The notes under the pieces: model-generated
What the model was told of the DNA's origin: nothing
The model's input: the letters and a program-made list of their open reading frames with translations, nothing else
Database searches by the model: none
Position numbers and translations under genes: made by a program
Assembly: GCF_000960995.1 (NCBI RefSeq)
Contig: NZ_CP009435.1
Coordinates: forward strand, 806,001 to 870,000
Length of the DNA: 64,000 nt
Source: Burkholderia glumae LMG 2196 = ATCC 33617
GTDB lineage: Bacteria; Pseudomonadota; Gammaproteobacteria; Burkholderiales; Burkholderiaceae
Reading direction: 5' to 3'
Shown here: positions 9,375 to 17,391 of the stretch, piece after piece
How the letters are laid out: each line of letters starts with the position of its first letter
Numbering within the stretch: position 1 is the first letter of the stretch

Positions 9375-10736
9375 ATGAATATCGTGATTTTGGCGGCAGG
9401 CACCGGCAAGCGCATGCGATCCGCGCTGCCGAAGGTGCTCCATCCCCTGGCTGGCAAGCCGCTCCTCTCCCACGTTCTCGATACCGCCCGCACGCTCGCG
9501 CCGTCGCGCCTGGTGGTGGTGGTCGGCCATGGCGCGGAGGCCGTGCAGGCCGCCGTGGCCGCGCCCGACGTGCAGTTCGCGCTGCAGTCGCAGCAGCTGG
9601 GCACCGGCCACGCGGTGCGGCAGGCACTGCCCTTGCTCGACCCGGCCCAGCCCACCCTGGTGCTGTACGGCGACGTGCCGCTCACGCGCGCCGGCACGCT
9701 GCGGCGGCTCGTCGAGGCGGCCACCGACGCGCGCTACGGCATCCTCACCGTCACGCTCGACGATCCGACCGGCTATGGGCGCATCGTGCGCGACACCGCC
9801 GGCAGCGTCACGCGCATCGTCGAGCAGAAGGACGCCTCGCCCGAGCAGCTGCGCATCGCCGAGATCAACACCGGCATCATCGTCACGCCCACCGCCCAGC
9901 TCGCGATGTGGCTCGGCGCGCTCGGCAACGACAACGCCCAGGGCGAGTACTACCTGACCGACGTGGTCGAGCAGGCCATCGAGGCCGGCTTCGAGGTGGT
10001 GACGACCCAGCCCGACGAGGAATGGGAAACGCTCGGCGTCAACAGCAAGGCGCAGCTCGCCGAACTCGAGCGCATCCACCAGCGCAACCTGGCCGAGGCG
10101 CTGCTGGCCGACGGCGTGACGCTCGCCGATCCGGCCCGCCTCGACATCCGCGGCTCGCTGGTGTGCGGGCGCGACGTGTCGATCGACGTGAACTGCGTGT
10201 TCGAGGGCGCCGTGGAGCTGGCCGACGGCGTGACGGTCGGCGCGAACTGCGTGATCCGCCATACCCGGATCGGCGCCGGCACGCGCATCGAGGCGTTCTC
10301 GCACCTGGAGGGCGCGCAGGTCGGCGCGCAGGCCGTGGTCGGGCCGTATGCGCGGCTGCGGCCCGGCGCGGCGCTGGCCGACGAGGCGCACGTGGGCAAC
10401 TTCGTCGAGGTGAAGAACGCCGTGCTCGGGCACGGCGCGAAGGCCAACCACCTCACCTACCTCGGCGACGCCGACATCGGCGCGCGCGTCAACATCGGCG
10501 CCGGCACCATCACCTGCAACTACGACGGCGCGAACAAGTTCCGCACCGTGATCGAGGACGACGTGTTCGTCGGCTCCGACACGCAGCTCGTCGCGCCGGT
10601 GCGCGTGGGCGCGGGCGCGACGATCGCGGCCGGCACCACGGTGTGGAAGGACGTGGCGAGCGGCCAGCTCGTGCTCAACGACAAGCAGCAGACCGAGAAG
10701 GCCGGCTACGTGCGGCCCACCAAGAAGAAGAGCTGA
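9375..10736 (+). CDS. glmU: Bifunctional GlmU (GlcN-1-P acetyltransferase / GlcNAc-1-P uridyltransferase)
   Basis: A 453-residue GlmU making UDP-GlcNAc for peptidoglycan and LPS. The N-terminal nucleotidyltransferase opens with ILAAGTGKRMRSALPKVLHPLAGKP and has LYGDVPLTR near residue 100 and GEYYLTDV near 193. From about residue 250 the left-handed beta-helix of hexapeptide repeats follows, with NFVEVKNA, NHLTYLGDADIGARVNIGAGT and NYDGANKF typical of the acetyltransferase site. ATG 9375 is chosen because the conserved protein begins there. glmS follows after a hairpin. Confidence 0.98.
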   Translation: MNIVILAAGTGKRMRSALPKVLHPLAGKPLLSHVLDTARTLAPSRLVVVVGHGAEAVQAAVAAPDVQFALQSQQLGTGHAVRQALPLLDPAQPTLVLYGDVPLTRAGTLRRLVEAATDARYGILTVTLDDPTGYGRIVRDTAGSVTRIVEQKDASPEQLRIAEINTGIIVTPTAQLAMWLGALGNDNAQGEYYLTDVVEQAIEAGFEVVTTQPDEEWETLGVNSKAQLAELERIHQRNLAEALLADGVTLADPARLDIRGSLVCGRDVSIDVNCVFEGAVELADGVTVGANCVIRHTRIGAGTRIEAFSHLEGAQVGAQAVVGPYARLRPGAALADEAHVGNFVEVKNAVLGHGAKANHLTYLGDADIGARVNIGAGTITCNYDGANKFRTVIEDDVFVGSDTQLVAPVRVGAGATIAAGTTVWKDVASGQLVLNDKQQTEKAGYVRPTKKKS

Positions 10737-10763
10737 ACGGTTCCGGCGGCTCAACACAGTTTC

Positions 10764-10790
10764 GGAAGGCGCACCTGGGTGGCGCCTTCC
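10764..10790 (+). terminator. Hairpin between glmU and glmS
   Basis: A perfect 9-bp stem (10764-10772 and 10782-10790) with a 9-base loop is followed by TCATTTC, giving a short pyrimidine tract. It ends 22 bases before the glmS ATG and could terminate or attenuate glmU transcripts and so separate glmU from glmS expression. No glmS-ribozyme-like structure was recognised. Confidence 0.6.
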
Positions 10791-10812
10791 TCATTTCGGA
10801 GGATCGATCGCC

Positions 10813-12630
10813 ATGTGCGGCATTGTCGGCGCAGTTGCGCAACGTAACATCGTTCCGGTGCTGATCGAAGGTCTGCGCCGGCTGGAATACCGCGGGTACG
10901 ACTCGTGCGGAGTGGCCGTGCTCGAGGGCGGCGAGCCCAGGCGCGCGCGCAGCGTCTCGCGCGTGGCCGACCTCGACGCGCAGGTGCGCGAGACCGGCCT
11001 CGAGGGCATGACCGGCATCTCGCATACGCGCTGGGCCACGCACGGCGCGCCCGTCACGCACAACGCGCATCCGATCTTCTCGCGCGACACGGTCGCGCTG
11101 GTTCACAACGGCATCATCGAGAACTACGAGACGCTGCGCGAGACGCTGCGCGCGAAGGGCTACGAGTTCGTGTCGCAGACCGACACCGAGGTGATCGCGC
11201 ATCTCGTGCACAGCCTCTATCGCGGCGACCTGTTCGCCGCCGTGCGCGAGGCCGTCGCGCAGCTGCACGGCGCCTATGCGATCGCCGTGATCCACAAGGA
11301 CCAGCCCAACACCGTGGTGGGCGCGCGGCAGGGCTCGCCGCTGGTGGTCGGCTTCGGCGACGGCGAGAACTTCCTGGCCTCCGACGCGCTGGCGCTGGCC
11401 GGCAGCACCGACCGCTTCACGTTCCTCGAGGAAGGCGACGTCTGCGAGCTGTCGCTCGACAGCGTGAAGATCGTCGACCGCAGCGGCGCGCACGTGGAGC
11501 GCGAGGTGCGCACCGTAAGCGCCTACGGCGGCGCCGTCGAACTCGGCCCGTACCGCCACTTCATGCAGAAGGAAATCTTCGAGCAGCCGCGCGCGATCGC
11601 CGACACCATCCCGCCCATCGAAGCGTTCGAGGCCGCACTGTTCGGCGCGGGCGCGGCCGAGACCTTCGCCGACATCGACAGCCTGCTGATCCTCGCCTGC
11701 GGCACCAGCTACTACTCGGGCATGACCGCCAAGTACTGGCTCGAATCGATCGCGAAGATCCCCACCCAGGTGGAGATCGCCAGCGAGTACCGCTACCGCG
11801 ACTCGGTGCCGAACCCGCGCGCGCTGGTGGTGGTGATCTCGCAGTCGGGCGAGACCGCCGACACGCTCGCCGCGCTCAAGCACGCGCAGTCGCTGGGCCA
11901 CCAGCGCACGCTGGCCGTCTGCAACGTGGCGACCAGCGCGATGGTGCGCCAGACCGGGCTGCAGTTCCTGACGCGCGCCGGCACCGAGATCGGCGTGGCC
12001 TCGACCAAGGCGTTCACCACCCAGCTGGTGGCGCTGTTCCTGCTCGCGGCCACGCTCGGCAAGGTGCGCGGGCACGTGGACGCGGCCCGCGAGGCCGACT
12101 ACATCCGTCAGCTGCGCCACCTGCCGGCCGCGCTGAACAGCGTGCTGGCGCTGGAGCCGCAGATCATCGCCTGGTCGGAGGAGTTCTCGCGCAAGGAGAA
12201 CGCGCTGTTCCTCGGCCGCGGGCTGCACTACCCGATCGCGCTGGAAGGCGCACTGAAGCTCAAGGAGATTTCGTATATCCACGCGGAAGCCTATCCGGCC
12301 GGCGAGCTGAAGCACGGGCCGCTCGCGCTGGTGACGGAGGCGATGCCGGTGGTGACGGTGGCGCCGAACGACACGCTGCTGGAGAAGCTGAAGTCGAACA
12401 TGCAGGAAGTGCGCGCGCGCGGCGGCGAGCTGTACGTGTTCGCCGACGCCGACACGCACATCGTCAACGACGAGGGGCTGCATGTGATCCGGATGCCGGA
12501 GCACTACGGCGCGCTGTCGCCGATCCTGCACGTGGTGCCGCTGCAGCTGCTGGCGTATCACACCGCTTGCGCGCGAGGCACGGACGTGGACAAGCCGCGG
12601 AATCTGGCGAAGTCGGTGACGGTGGAGTGA
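10813..12630 (+). CDS. glmS: Glutamine-fructose-6-phosphate aminotransferase
   Basis: A 605-residue GlmS, which converts fructose-6-phosphate and glutamine to glucosamine-6-phosphate, first committed step to UDP-GlcNAc. The processed N-terminal Cys (MCGIVGA) is the glutaminase nucleophile; GYDSCG, HTRWATHG, HNGIIENY and TDTEV are the glutamine-binding segments. The isomerase half has two SIS domains with CGTSYYSG, SQSGETADT, ASTKAFTTQ and the C-terminal LAKSVTVE. A GGAGG ribosome site precedes the ATG by 10 bases. A short CGGGGC/GCCCCG stem-loop at 12637-12652 lies just after the stop. Confidence 0.98.
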   Translation: MCGIVGAVAQRNIVPVLIEGLRRLEYRGYDSCGVAVLEGGEPRRARSVSRVADLDAQVRETGLEGMTGISHTRWATHGAPVTHNAHPIFSRDTVALVHNGIIENYETLRETLRAKGYEFVSQTDTEVIAHLVHSLYRGDLFAAVREAVAQLHGAYAIAVIHKDQPNTVVGARQGSPLVVGFGDGENFLASDALALAGSTDRFTFLEEGDVCELSLDSVKIVDRSGAHVEREVRTVSAYGGAVELGPYRHFMQKEIFEQPRAIADTIPPIEAFEAALFGAGAAETFADIDSLLILACGTSYYSGMTAKYWLESIAKIPTQVEIASEYRYRDSVPNPRALVVVISQSGETADTLAALKHAQSLGHQRTLAVCNVATSAMVRQTGLQFLTRAGTEIGVASTKAFTTQLVALFLLAATLGKVRGHVDAAREADYIRQLRHLPAALNSVLALEPQIIAWSEEFSRKENALFLGRGLHYPIALEGALKLKEISYIHAEAYPAGELKHGPLALVTEAMPVVTVAPNDTLLEKLKSNMQEVRARGGELYVFADADTHIVNDEGLHVIRMPEHYGALSPILHVVPLQLLAYHTACARGTDVDKPRNLAKSVTVE

Positions 12631-12636
12631 GGGCGG

Positions 12637-12652
12637 CGGGGCGGGAGCCCCG
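12637..12652 (+). terminator. Short stem-loop after glmS
   Basis: Six GC pairs around a four-base loop begin six bases after the glmS stop; no T-run follows. A weak terminator candidate. The remaining bases up to the GNAT gene (to 12885) show nothing else recognisable apart from the ribosome site AGGAG at 12872-12876. Confidence 0.35.
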
Positions 12653-12885
12653 TCGCGTCGCAACGCCCCGCGCAGCCGATGCGGGAGGCGCTCATGCCGG
12701 CCCTTCATGCCGGCCGCTCGTGCCGGTCCCGCCGAGCGGCCCGCGGCGGCACGCGATGCCGTGCCCCGGAACCAGCCGCACCTCGCCGCGCGTGGCTCCA
12801 TCGATCCGGCGCCGCCTGGCACTCATCAGCGCGGCTTGGCGCTCCTATACTCGGCACGAAACCACTGCCACAGGAGTACCTCGTC

Positions 12886-13347
12886 GTGAATCAATCATGG
12901 TTGGTCCGTTACGCCGCGCCGGAGGATTTCGATGCGTGGCTGCCGCTCTGGGACGGCTACAACGCGTTCTACGGGCGCGCGGGCGCCACGGCGCTGCCGC
13001 GCGAGATCACCGATCTCACCTGGCGCCGCTTCTTCGACGGCTACGAGCCGATGCACGCGATGGTGGCCGAATCGGCGGGCCGGCTCGTCGGGCTCGTGCA
13101 CTTTCTCTACCATCGCCACACCACCCTGGCCGGCCCGATCTGCTACCTGCAGGATCTGTTCACGCTGGAAGCGACGCGCGGCAAGGGCGTGGGCCGCGCG
13201 CTGATCGAGGCCGTCTACGCGCAGGCGAAGCGCGACGGCGCCGAGCGCGTCTACTGGCAGACGCACGAAACCAACCAGACGGCGATGCGGCTCTACGATC
13301 GGGTCGCCGAGAAGTCCGGCTTCCTCGTCTACCGGCACGCGCTGTAG
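12886..13347 (+). CDS. GNAT-family N-acetyltransferase
   Basis: A 153-residue acetyl-CoA-dependent N-acetyltransferase. The acetyl-CoA pyrophosphate-binding motif is TRGKGVGRALIEAV near residue 100, preceded by the beta-4 strand YLQDLFTLEA and followed by VYWQTHETNQTAMRLYDRV, the usual C-terminal motif B. The GTG at 12886 is chosen because an AGGAG lies nine bases upstream; upstream in-frame codons run through low-complexity sequence. Substrate unknown; related proteins acetylate small amines or aminoacyl groups. Confidence 0.85.
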   Translation: MNQSWLVRYAAPEDFDAWLPLWDGYNAFYGRAGATALPREITDLTWRRFFDGYEPMHAMVAESAGRLVGLVHFLYHRHTTLAGPICYLQDLFTLEATRGKGVGRALIEAVYAQAKRDGAERVYWQTHETNQTAMRLYDRVAEKSGFLVYRHAL

Positions 13348-13407
13348 CCCGCCCGCGGCAGGCCCGGCCAGGCGGCCGGGCCGTTGGCCTGCGCCGCGCG
13401 CCGGGGC

Positions 13408-15579
13408 TCAGGCCGCGTCGTTGCCGGTGCCGCCGGCCTTCTTCTTCATCAGCGTCATCACGAACGGCAGGCACAGCAGGCTCACGAGCGCGCCGTCCAC
13501 GGCGTTGTTGATCATGGTGCCGCCGAACTCGCCGAACTTCGGCGTGGTGACGCCGGTGCCGATCCAGGCCGAGCCCGAGATCGCCTGATCGAACAGCGAC
13601 ATCCGCGAGATGGTCTTCTCGAACGCATCGCCCCAGTCGGAGCCGCCCGGCATGCGGATCGGATCATGGCCGATCGCCATCTGCGGCACGGACGCCCAGC
13701 CTTCGCCGAGCGCCTGCTCGATCACGCTGCCGGTGAGCTTGTCGAACACCTCGCCGAGCATGTTGGCGCCCACGTAGGCGCCGCCGTTGAGCACCACCTC
13801 GCGGCCGAGCTTGCCCTTGGCCTGCGCGGCCTCGGTCTGGTTGGTCATCTTCGAGATCTCGTCGAGCTTGTTGGCGAAGCCCGCGCCCGAGGTGCCGCCG
13901 GCCGTTTGCGCCCAGTTCACGAGGAACTGATTGGCGCTGTACGGCGCGAAATTGACCAGCTGGGCGAGCAGCGCATTGCCGGCCTGCGGGTTCTCCGAGT
14001 ACGGCTTGACGGTATTGGCGGCATCCCGCAGGCCCGCGTAGACGACGGTCCGCGTCAGTTGCGGCAGCAGGTCCTTCAGGTTGCCGGTGCGGCCGGCGCC
14101 GATCGCGGTGGAAATCAGGCCGACCAGCTGCAGCACGTTGCCGGCGTTGGCGGTGGGCGTGTTGGTGTGGCGCGAGCGGCGCATCAGCATGGCGGCGATG
14201 TTGCCGAGGCCGACCAGCGCGATGATGGCACCGGCGGCGGCTTCCTGCGCCTTCAGCGAACCCTCGCCCTGGTGCGCGTTCTGCAGATGCTGGACGAGGC
14301 CCGCCACCACCTCGCGGATCGCCGTGGTCAGGCCGACCGCGACCGCTTCGTGGCCACCGACCTGGCCGACGTTGCCGAGCCAGTTCATCAGCGCGCTCTT
14401 CTGCGCGGCCGCGGCGCCCGTCGTGGCGCCCGCCGCCGTGCCGCCGGTGCCGGGCGGATGCATCGCGATGGCATCGTCGTCCATGCCCACCGCCTCGCTT
14501 TCCGACGACGTGCTAGCGCGCTCCAATGCCACTTGATGCGCGGCGTCGAACAGCGCGTCGAGGTGGTAGTCGCTGCTCGAATCGGAGCCGGGCCTGCTGC
14601 TCTCGCTCGCGTGGCCGTCTTCGGACGAGGCCGGGCTGGCGGACGGGCTCGGCTGCGCATACAGGCCGCGCAGGCCGAGGCTCGACGGCGTGCTGGGCGC
14701 GCCGCCGGCGGCGCTGCCGTCCTCGGACGAGGCCGAGCTGCTGCCGGCGGACTGGCCGTACAGGCCGCGCAGGCCGAGGCTCGACGGCGTGCTGGGCGCG
14801 CCGCCGGCGGCGCTGCCGTCCTCGGACGAGGCCGAGCTGTTGCCGGCGGACTGGCCGTACAGGCCGCGCAGGCCGAGGCTCGACGGCGTGTTTGCCCCCG
14901 AGTTCGGCACGCTGCTCGAATGGAACAGGCGGCCGAGCGCGAAGCTCGACGGCGAACTCGACGCCACGCTGGCGCGGTCCGACGCGCCCGGCGCTTCGCT
15001 GGCGAGATGCGGCGCCATTTCGGCAAACAGCTCCAGCAGTTGCGAGACTTTTTCCAGGTCGCCGGCGATCGCGGCCCGGGTTTCCTCGAGCGTCATCGGC
15101 GTGTTGGCCGGCGCGCTCAGCGATGCCGTGCTGATCTCGGCGATCGGGCTCGACGCAGCGGAGCCGCCCGCGGCCGGCGAATCGATCGCCTCCTTGATGC
15201 TGCGCGCGAGCAGCGTCTCGGTGGGCGGCAGATCCGCGGGCGGATCCCCCACTTCGGCGAGCGATCTCGGCAGATGGCTGTCGGACACGCTGCGCAGATG
15301 CAGCCCTTGCGTGCGCGCGTTCAGCGCGATCGGGCCGTGCGGCGCGCCGGTACTGCCCGGTAGCGGCATGGTGCGCACCGACGAACGCGACGGCGCATCC
15401 GACGCATCCGACGCATTCGATGTGCCGCGCGAGCGGGTCGTCAGCGCGCCCGTCAGCGCGTTGGTCGCTTGCGGGGTCGGCGCGCCGACTGCGGGCTGCT
15501 GCGTGCCGTGCGACGAGGGCGTCGGCGATGACGGACCGGTGTCGGCAGACGACGCGCCGCTGGTGACTCTTGGGGACAT
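13408..15579 (-). CDS. Candidate HrpB-regulated type III effector
   Basis: A 723-residue protein I cannot assign to a named family. Residues 1-150 are rich in Ser, Thr, Pro and Ala with few hydrophobics and no Sec signal, the usual look of a type III secretion signal. Residues about 215-310 carry a 33-residue repeat (SLGLRGLYGQSAG then an acidic-serine part SSASSEDGSAAGGAPS). From about 380 the sequence becomes helical with several hydrophobic, possibly membrane-active segments (AGAIIALVGLGNIAAMLM; VLQLVGLISTAIGAG; the last 30 residues ALVSLLCLPFVMTLMKKK). Upstream is an exact hrpII box with -10 element. The start MSPRV at 15579 is chosen by position; a GTG four codons earlier is possible. 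Codons are native-looking but composition is unlike the neighbours, and the flanks show a recombination scar. An effector or translocator-like role is inferred, not shown. Confidence 0.75.
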   Translation of the reverse strand: MSPRVTSGASSADTGPSSPTPSSHGTQQPAVGAPTPQATNALTGALTTRSRGTSNASDASDAPSRSSVRTMPLPGSTGAPHGPIALNARTQGLHLRSVSDSHLPRSLAEVGDPPADLPPTETLLARSIKEAIDSPAAGGSAASSPIAEISTASLSAPANTPMTLEETRAAIAGDLEKVSQLLELFAEMAPHLASEAPGASDRASVASSSPSSFALGRLFHSSSVPNSGANTPSSLGLRGLYGQSAGNSSASSEDGSAAGGAPSTPSSLGLRGLYGQSAGSSSASSEDGSAAGGAPSTPSSLGLRGLYAQPSPSASPASSEDGHASESSRPGSDSSSDYHLDALFDAAHQVALERASTSSESEAVGMDDDAIAMHPPGTGGTAAGATTGAAAAQKSALMNWLGNVGQVGGHEAVAVGLTTAIREVVAGLVQHLQNAHQGEGSLKAQEAAAGAIIALVGLGNIAAMLMRRSRHTNTPTANAGNVLQLVGLISTAIGAGRTGNLKDLLPQLTRTVVYAGLRDAANTVKPYSENPQAGNALLAQLVNFAPYSANQFLVNWAQTAGGTSGAGFANKLDEISKMTNQTEAAQAKGKLGREVVLNGGAYVGANMLGEVFDKLTGSVIEQALGEGWASVPQMAIGHDPIRMPGGSDWGDAFEKTISRMSLFDQAISGSAWIGTGVTTPKFGEFGGTMINNAVDGALVSLLCLPFVMTLMKKKAGGTGNDAA
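13441..13474. repeat. 34-bp direct repeat, copy 1
   Basis: Lies within the 3' end of the effector gene, encoding CLPFVMTLMKK. It is identical to 15785-15818 and in the same orientation, so the two copies bracket almost the whole effector gene and its promoter. Confidence 0.9.
14660..14890. repeat. 99-bp in-frame tandem repeat in effector gene
   Basis: Units begin at 14660, 14759 and 14858, a period of exactly 99 bases (33 codons); two units are nearly identical and the third breaks off after about 30 bases. On the protein they give two full copies and a partial one plus a diverged copy (SFALGRLF). Near identity at synonymous sites implies recent or homogenised duplication, and copy number could differ among strains. 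Confidence 0.9.
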
Positions 15580-15612
15580 GGCAAGGCTCACGGAATGAAA
15601 TTGAACATTGAC

Positions 15613-15673
15613 ACTATAGAAACCCGGTGCGCCCGACATGGTGGCAACACGAAGGCGACGGTGCCCACCCGAA
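15613..15673 (-). promoter_or_regulatory. hrpII box and -10 element
   Basis: Read on the minus strand: TTCG (15673-15670), 16 bases, TTCG (15653-15650), 31 bases, TATAGT (15618-15613). This matches the HrpB-dependent promoter rule known from Ralstonia and plant-pathogenic Burkholderia (TTCG-N16-TTCG with a YANNNT -10 box 30-32 bases downstream). The predicted transcript start lies about 27 bases before the effector ATG. Confidence 0.85.
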
Positions 15674-15784
15674 CCAACCGCGGCACGAATCCGGTGCGCG
15701 CCATGCATGACGCCGGTTGCACGGGCCATGGCTCCCGCTCGCGCCCGTTCAGACCCGGTTGCCGCCGTTCACCGTGGCGCGCGC

Positions 15785-15818
15785 CTTCTTCATCAGCGTC
15801 ATCACGAACGGCAGGCAC
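15785..15818. repeat. 34-bp direct repeat, copy 2 (tail of a lost paralogue)
   Basis: Identical to 13441-13474. On the minus strand it reads CLPFVMTLMKKARATVNGGNRV then stop at 15749, i.e. a plausible separate C-terminus that resembles but differs from the effector's own tail (MKKKAGGTGNDAA). Nothing upstream of it on the minus strand is effector-like; instead the truncated LprI-type gene begins. It is best read as the last remnant of a second effector-like gene. Confidence 0.7.
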
Positions 15819-16139
15819 GGCACGCCGATCTGCGCATCGCGCGCGCTCCGCGAACAGGACGTGGAGATGGCGGTGCGCTTCGAAATGCTGACGGGGCTGG
15901 TGGCGATGGGCACGCGCGGCGACATGCAGGACGCGCAGCAGGCCTGGCGGCAGCGCCGCGCGGCATGCGGCGCCTCGCGCACCTGTCTCGCGGCCGCCTA
16001 TCGCGACCGCATCGCCGCGCTCGAGCCGCAAGACCAGCAGCTGAAAAGCCGCGGGCCGTTCCGAAGCGGGCACGGCGCGGCCGTGCCTCCCGCGCTCAGT
16101 CCGAGGCCGGTGCCAGCCGCCGCAGCTCGTCGGCGGTGA
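15819..16139 (+). pseudogene. 5'-truncated LprI/DUF1311-type lysozyme-inhibitor-like gene
   Basis: From about 15828 the plus strand encodes ICASRALREQDVEMAV, a methionine-rich segment, then DAQQAWRQRRAACG and CLAAAYRDRIAAL, the spacing of Cys and WRxxR-type motifs seen in the C-terminal domain of LprI-family (DUF1311) secreted proteins. The signal peptide and first cysteine half are missing; upstream in the same frame is sequence antisense to the effector-tail remnant. The in-frame ATG at 15717 would give a meaningless N-terminus. The frame also runs past the expected C-terminus into the 3' end of the DUF779 gene. Judged a decapitated gene at a recombination junction. Confidence 0.65.
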
Positions 16140-16470
16140 ACGGCCGCGAGCGCGTGACGAAGCGCCAGCCGGTCGGCCCCTCCAGCGAGAACATGCCGGC
16201 CTTGCCGGGCACCGCGTCGACGATCAGCTGCAGGTGCCGCCAGGCCGCGTACTGCGCCTCGTGCATGTGGAACGACACGCCGCCGATGGTGCCGAGGCAG
16301 ATGTCGGCCTCGCCGAGGATCAGCTCGCCCTGCGCGAGGCACATCGGCGCGCTGCCGTCGCAGCAGCCGCCCGACTGATGGAACATCAGCGCGCCGTGGC
16401 GGCGGCTCAGCGCGTCGATGAGCTGGCGCGCCTCGTCGGTGGCGATCACGCGCGGCGGTAAATCGGACAT
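16096..16470 (-). CDS. DUF779 family protein
   Basis: A 124-residue DUF779 protein: ATDEARQLIDAL, then GALMFHQSGGCCDGSAPMC with a vicinal cysteine pair, and GVSFHMHEAQYAAW. Genes of this family are commonly found next to NAD-dependent aldehyde dehydrogenases, but none is adjacent here, so its partner must be elsewhere or lost. The start MSDLPP has a GGGAGT ribosome site. The 212 bases upstream to the membrane-protein gene are GC-rich and show no recognisable signal. Confidence 0.9.
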   Translation of the reverse strand: MSDLPPRVIATDEARQLIDALSRRHGALMFHQSGGCCDGSAPMCLAQGELILGEADICLGTIGGVSFHMHEAQYAAWRHLQLIVDAVPGKAGMFSLEGPTGWRFVTRSRPFTADELRRLAPASD

Positions 16471-16682
16471 GGCGGACTCCCGATGGCGGCGCCGAGCGGG
16501 CCGGCGCCCGGCAGGGCTCGCCGCCGCCGGCCCGCTCGGCATGCGGGTTGCAGGTGATCCGATGGTACGTAGCCGCGCCGCGGCGCGACAGCGCGGGTTA
16601 ACCCGTTCGGCCCGCGCCGCGGACGGCGGCAGGAAGCGGCGCGCCAGCGCAACGCCGGCAACCGCAGGCGCGACGGCGCGGC

Positions 16683-17228
16683 TCAGCCGCCCGCCTGGTG
16701 CCGCAGCCGCCACGCCTGCCGCGGCATGACCACGTACAGCGTGCCGATCAGGCCGAGCGCCAGCACGAGCAGTTGCAGCACCAGCGTCAGGCCGGCGGAC
16801 GCGAGATCGGCGCCCTGCGCCACCGCGAACTTGAGCGCGGTGGACAGCAGGTTGGTGGCGAGCGAGACCACGATGGTCCAGCCCCAGGTGGTCAGCCCGA
16901 GCATCACGGCCTGCCCGAACGAGAACGACGCCGGCACCGTGAGCCCGTGCGCGGCGAAACCGCGGCGCGTCATGTAGCCGACGATCGGCAGGCACAGCAC
17001 GCTCACCAGCACCACCAGCAGGCCGCCGTAGAAGATCATCCCGTACAGCGAGGCGGCCGCCTCCGAGACGACGTTCGGCGTGCCGCGCCGGCCGGCCAGC
17101 AAGGCGAGCACCACCAGCGTCACGGCGGCCAGCCAGACCGGCAGCGTGGCGAGGAACGTGCGCCAGAAGCAGGACCACCAGAGCGCCGTGCGGCGGCCGA
17201 AGGACAGCTCGGGAATCATCGTGAACAT
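16683..17228 (-). CDS. Four-helix inner-membrane protein, unknown
   Basis: A 181-residue protein with four or five hydrophobic spans (residues about 18-42, 58-82, 105-130, 145-172) and a short basic C-terminus; no catalytic motif. I chose the MFTMIPEL start because the conserved-looking part begins there; the frame extends upstream without a ribosome site. It stands alone between DUF779 and argG. Possibly a DUF-type permease-like protein of Burkholderia; function unknown. Confidence 0.75.
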   Translation of the reverse strand: MFTMIPELSFGRRTALWWSCFWRTFLATLPVWLAAVTLVVLALLAGRRGTPNVVSEAAASLYGMIFYGGLLVVLVSVLCLPIVGYMTRRGFAAHGLTVPASFSFGQAVMLGLTTWGWTIVVSLATNLLSTALKFAVAQGADLASAGLTLVLQLLVLALGLIGTLYVVMPRQAWRLRHQAGG

Positions 17229-17391
17229 CGTGGCGCCTCGCTTGCCTGGCGGTTGAATTCGAACCGTCGAATGCGACGGCTGGGACAGGGGCAATGGCGG
17301 GCGCGGCACGGCGCGCCCCCGGCCGCCCCGGCGGAGAACCGCGCGAGGCGAGGCGAGACGCGGCCGGCCGGCGGCCCGCGCCGCCGGCGGC

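Noticed and set aside
10737..10812. glmS ribozyme between glmU and glmS
   Set aside because: The gap is only 76 bases and contains one simple hairpin; the ribozyme is larger and known from Gram-positive bacteria.
15717..16139. A complete small secreted protein starting at ATG 15717
   Set aside because: The first 38 residues are antisense to the effector-tail remnant and are not a signal peptide; only the part after about 15828 is LprI-like, so a truncated gene is the better reading.
16975..17010. Sequence resembling the 34-bp repeat (about 25 of 28 bases alike) in the four-helix membrane protein gene
   Set aside because: Both encode a hydrophobic VSxLCLPxV stretch using the preferred codons; the similarity is probably convergence rather than a third repeat copy, and the neighbouring sequence is unrelated.
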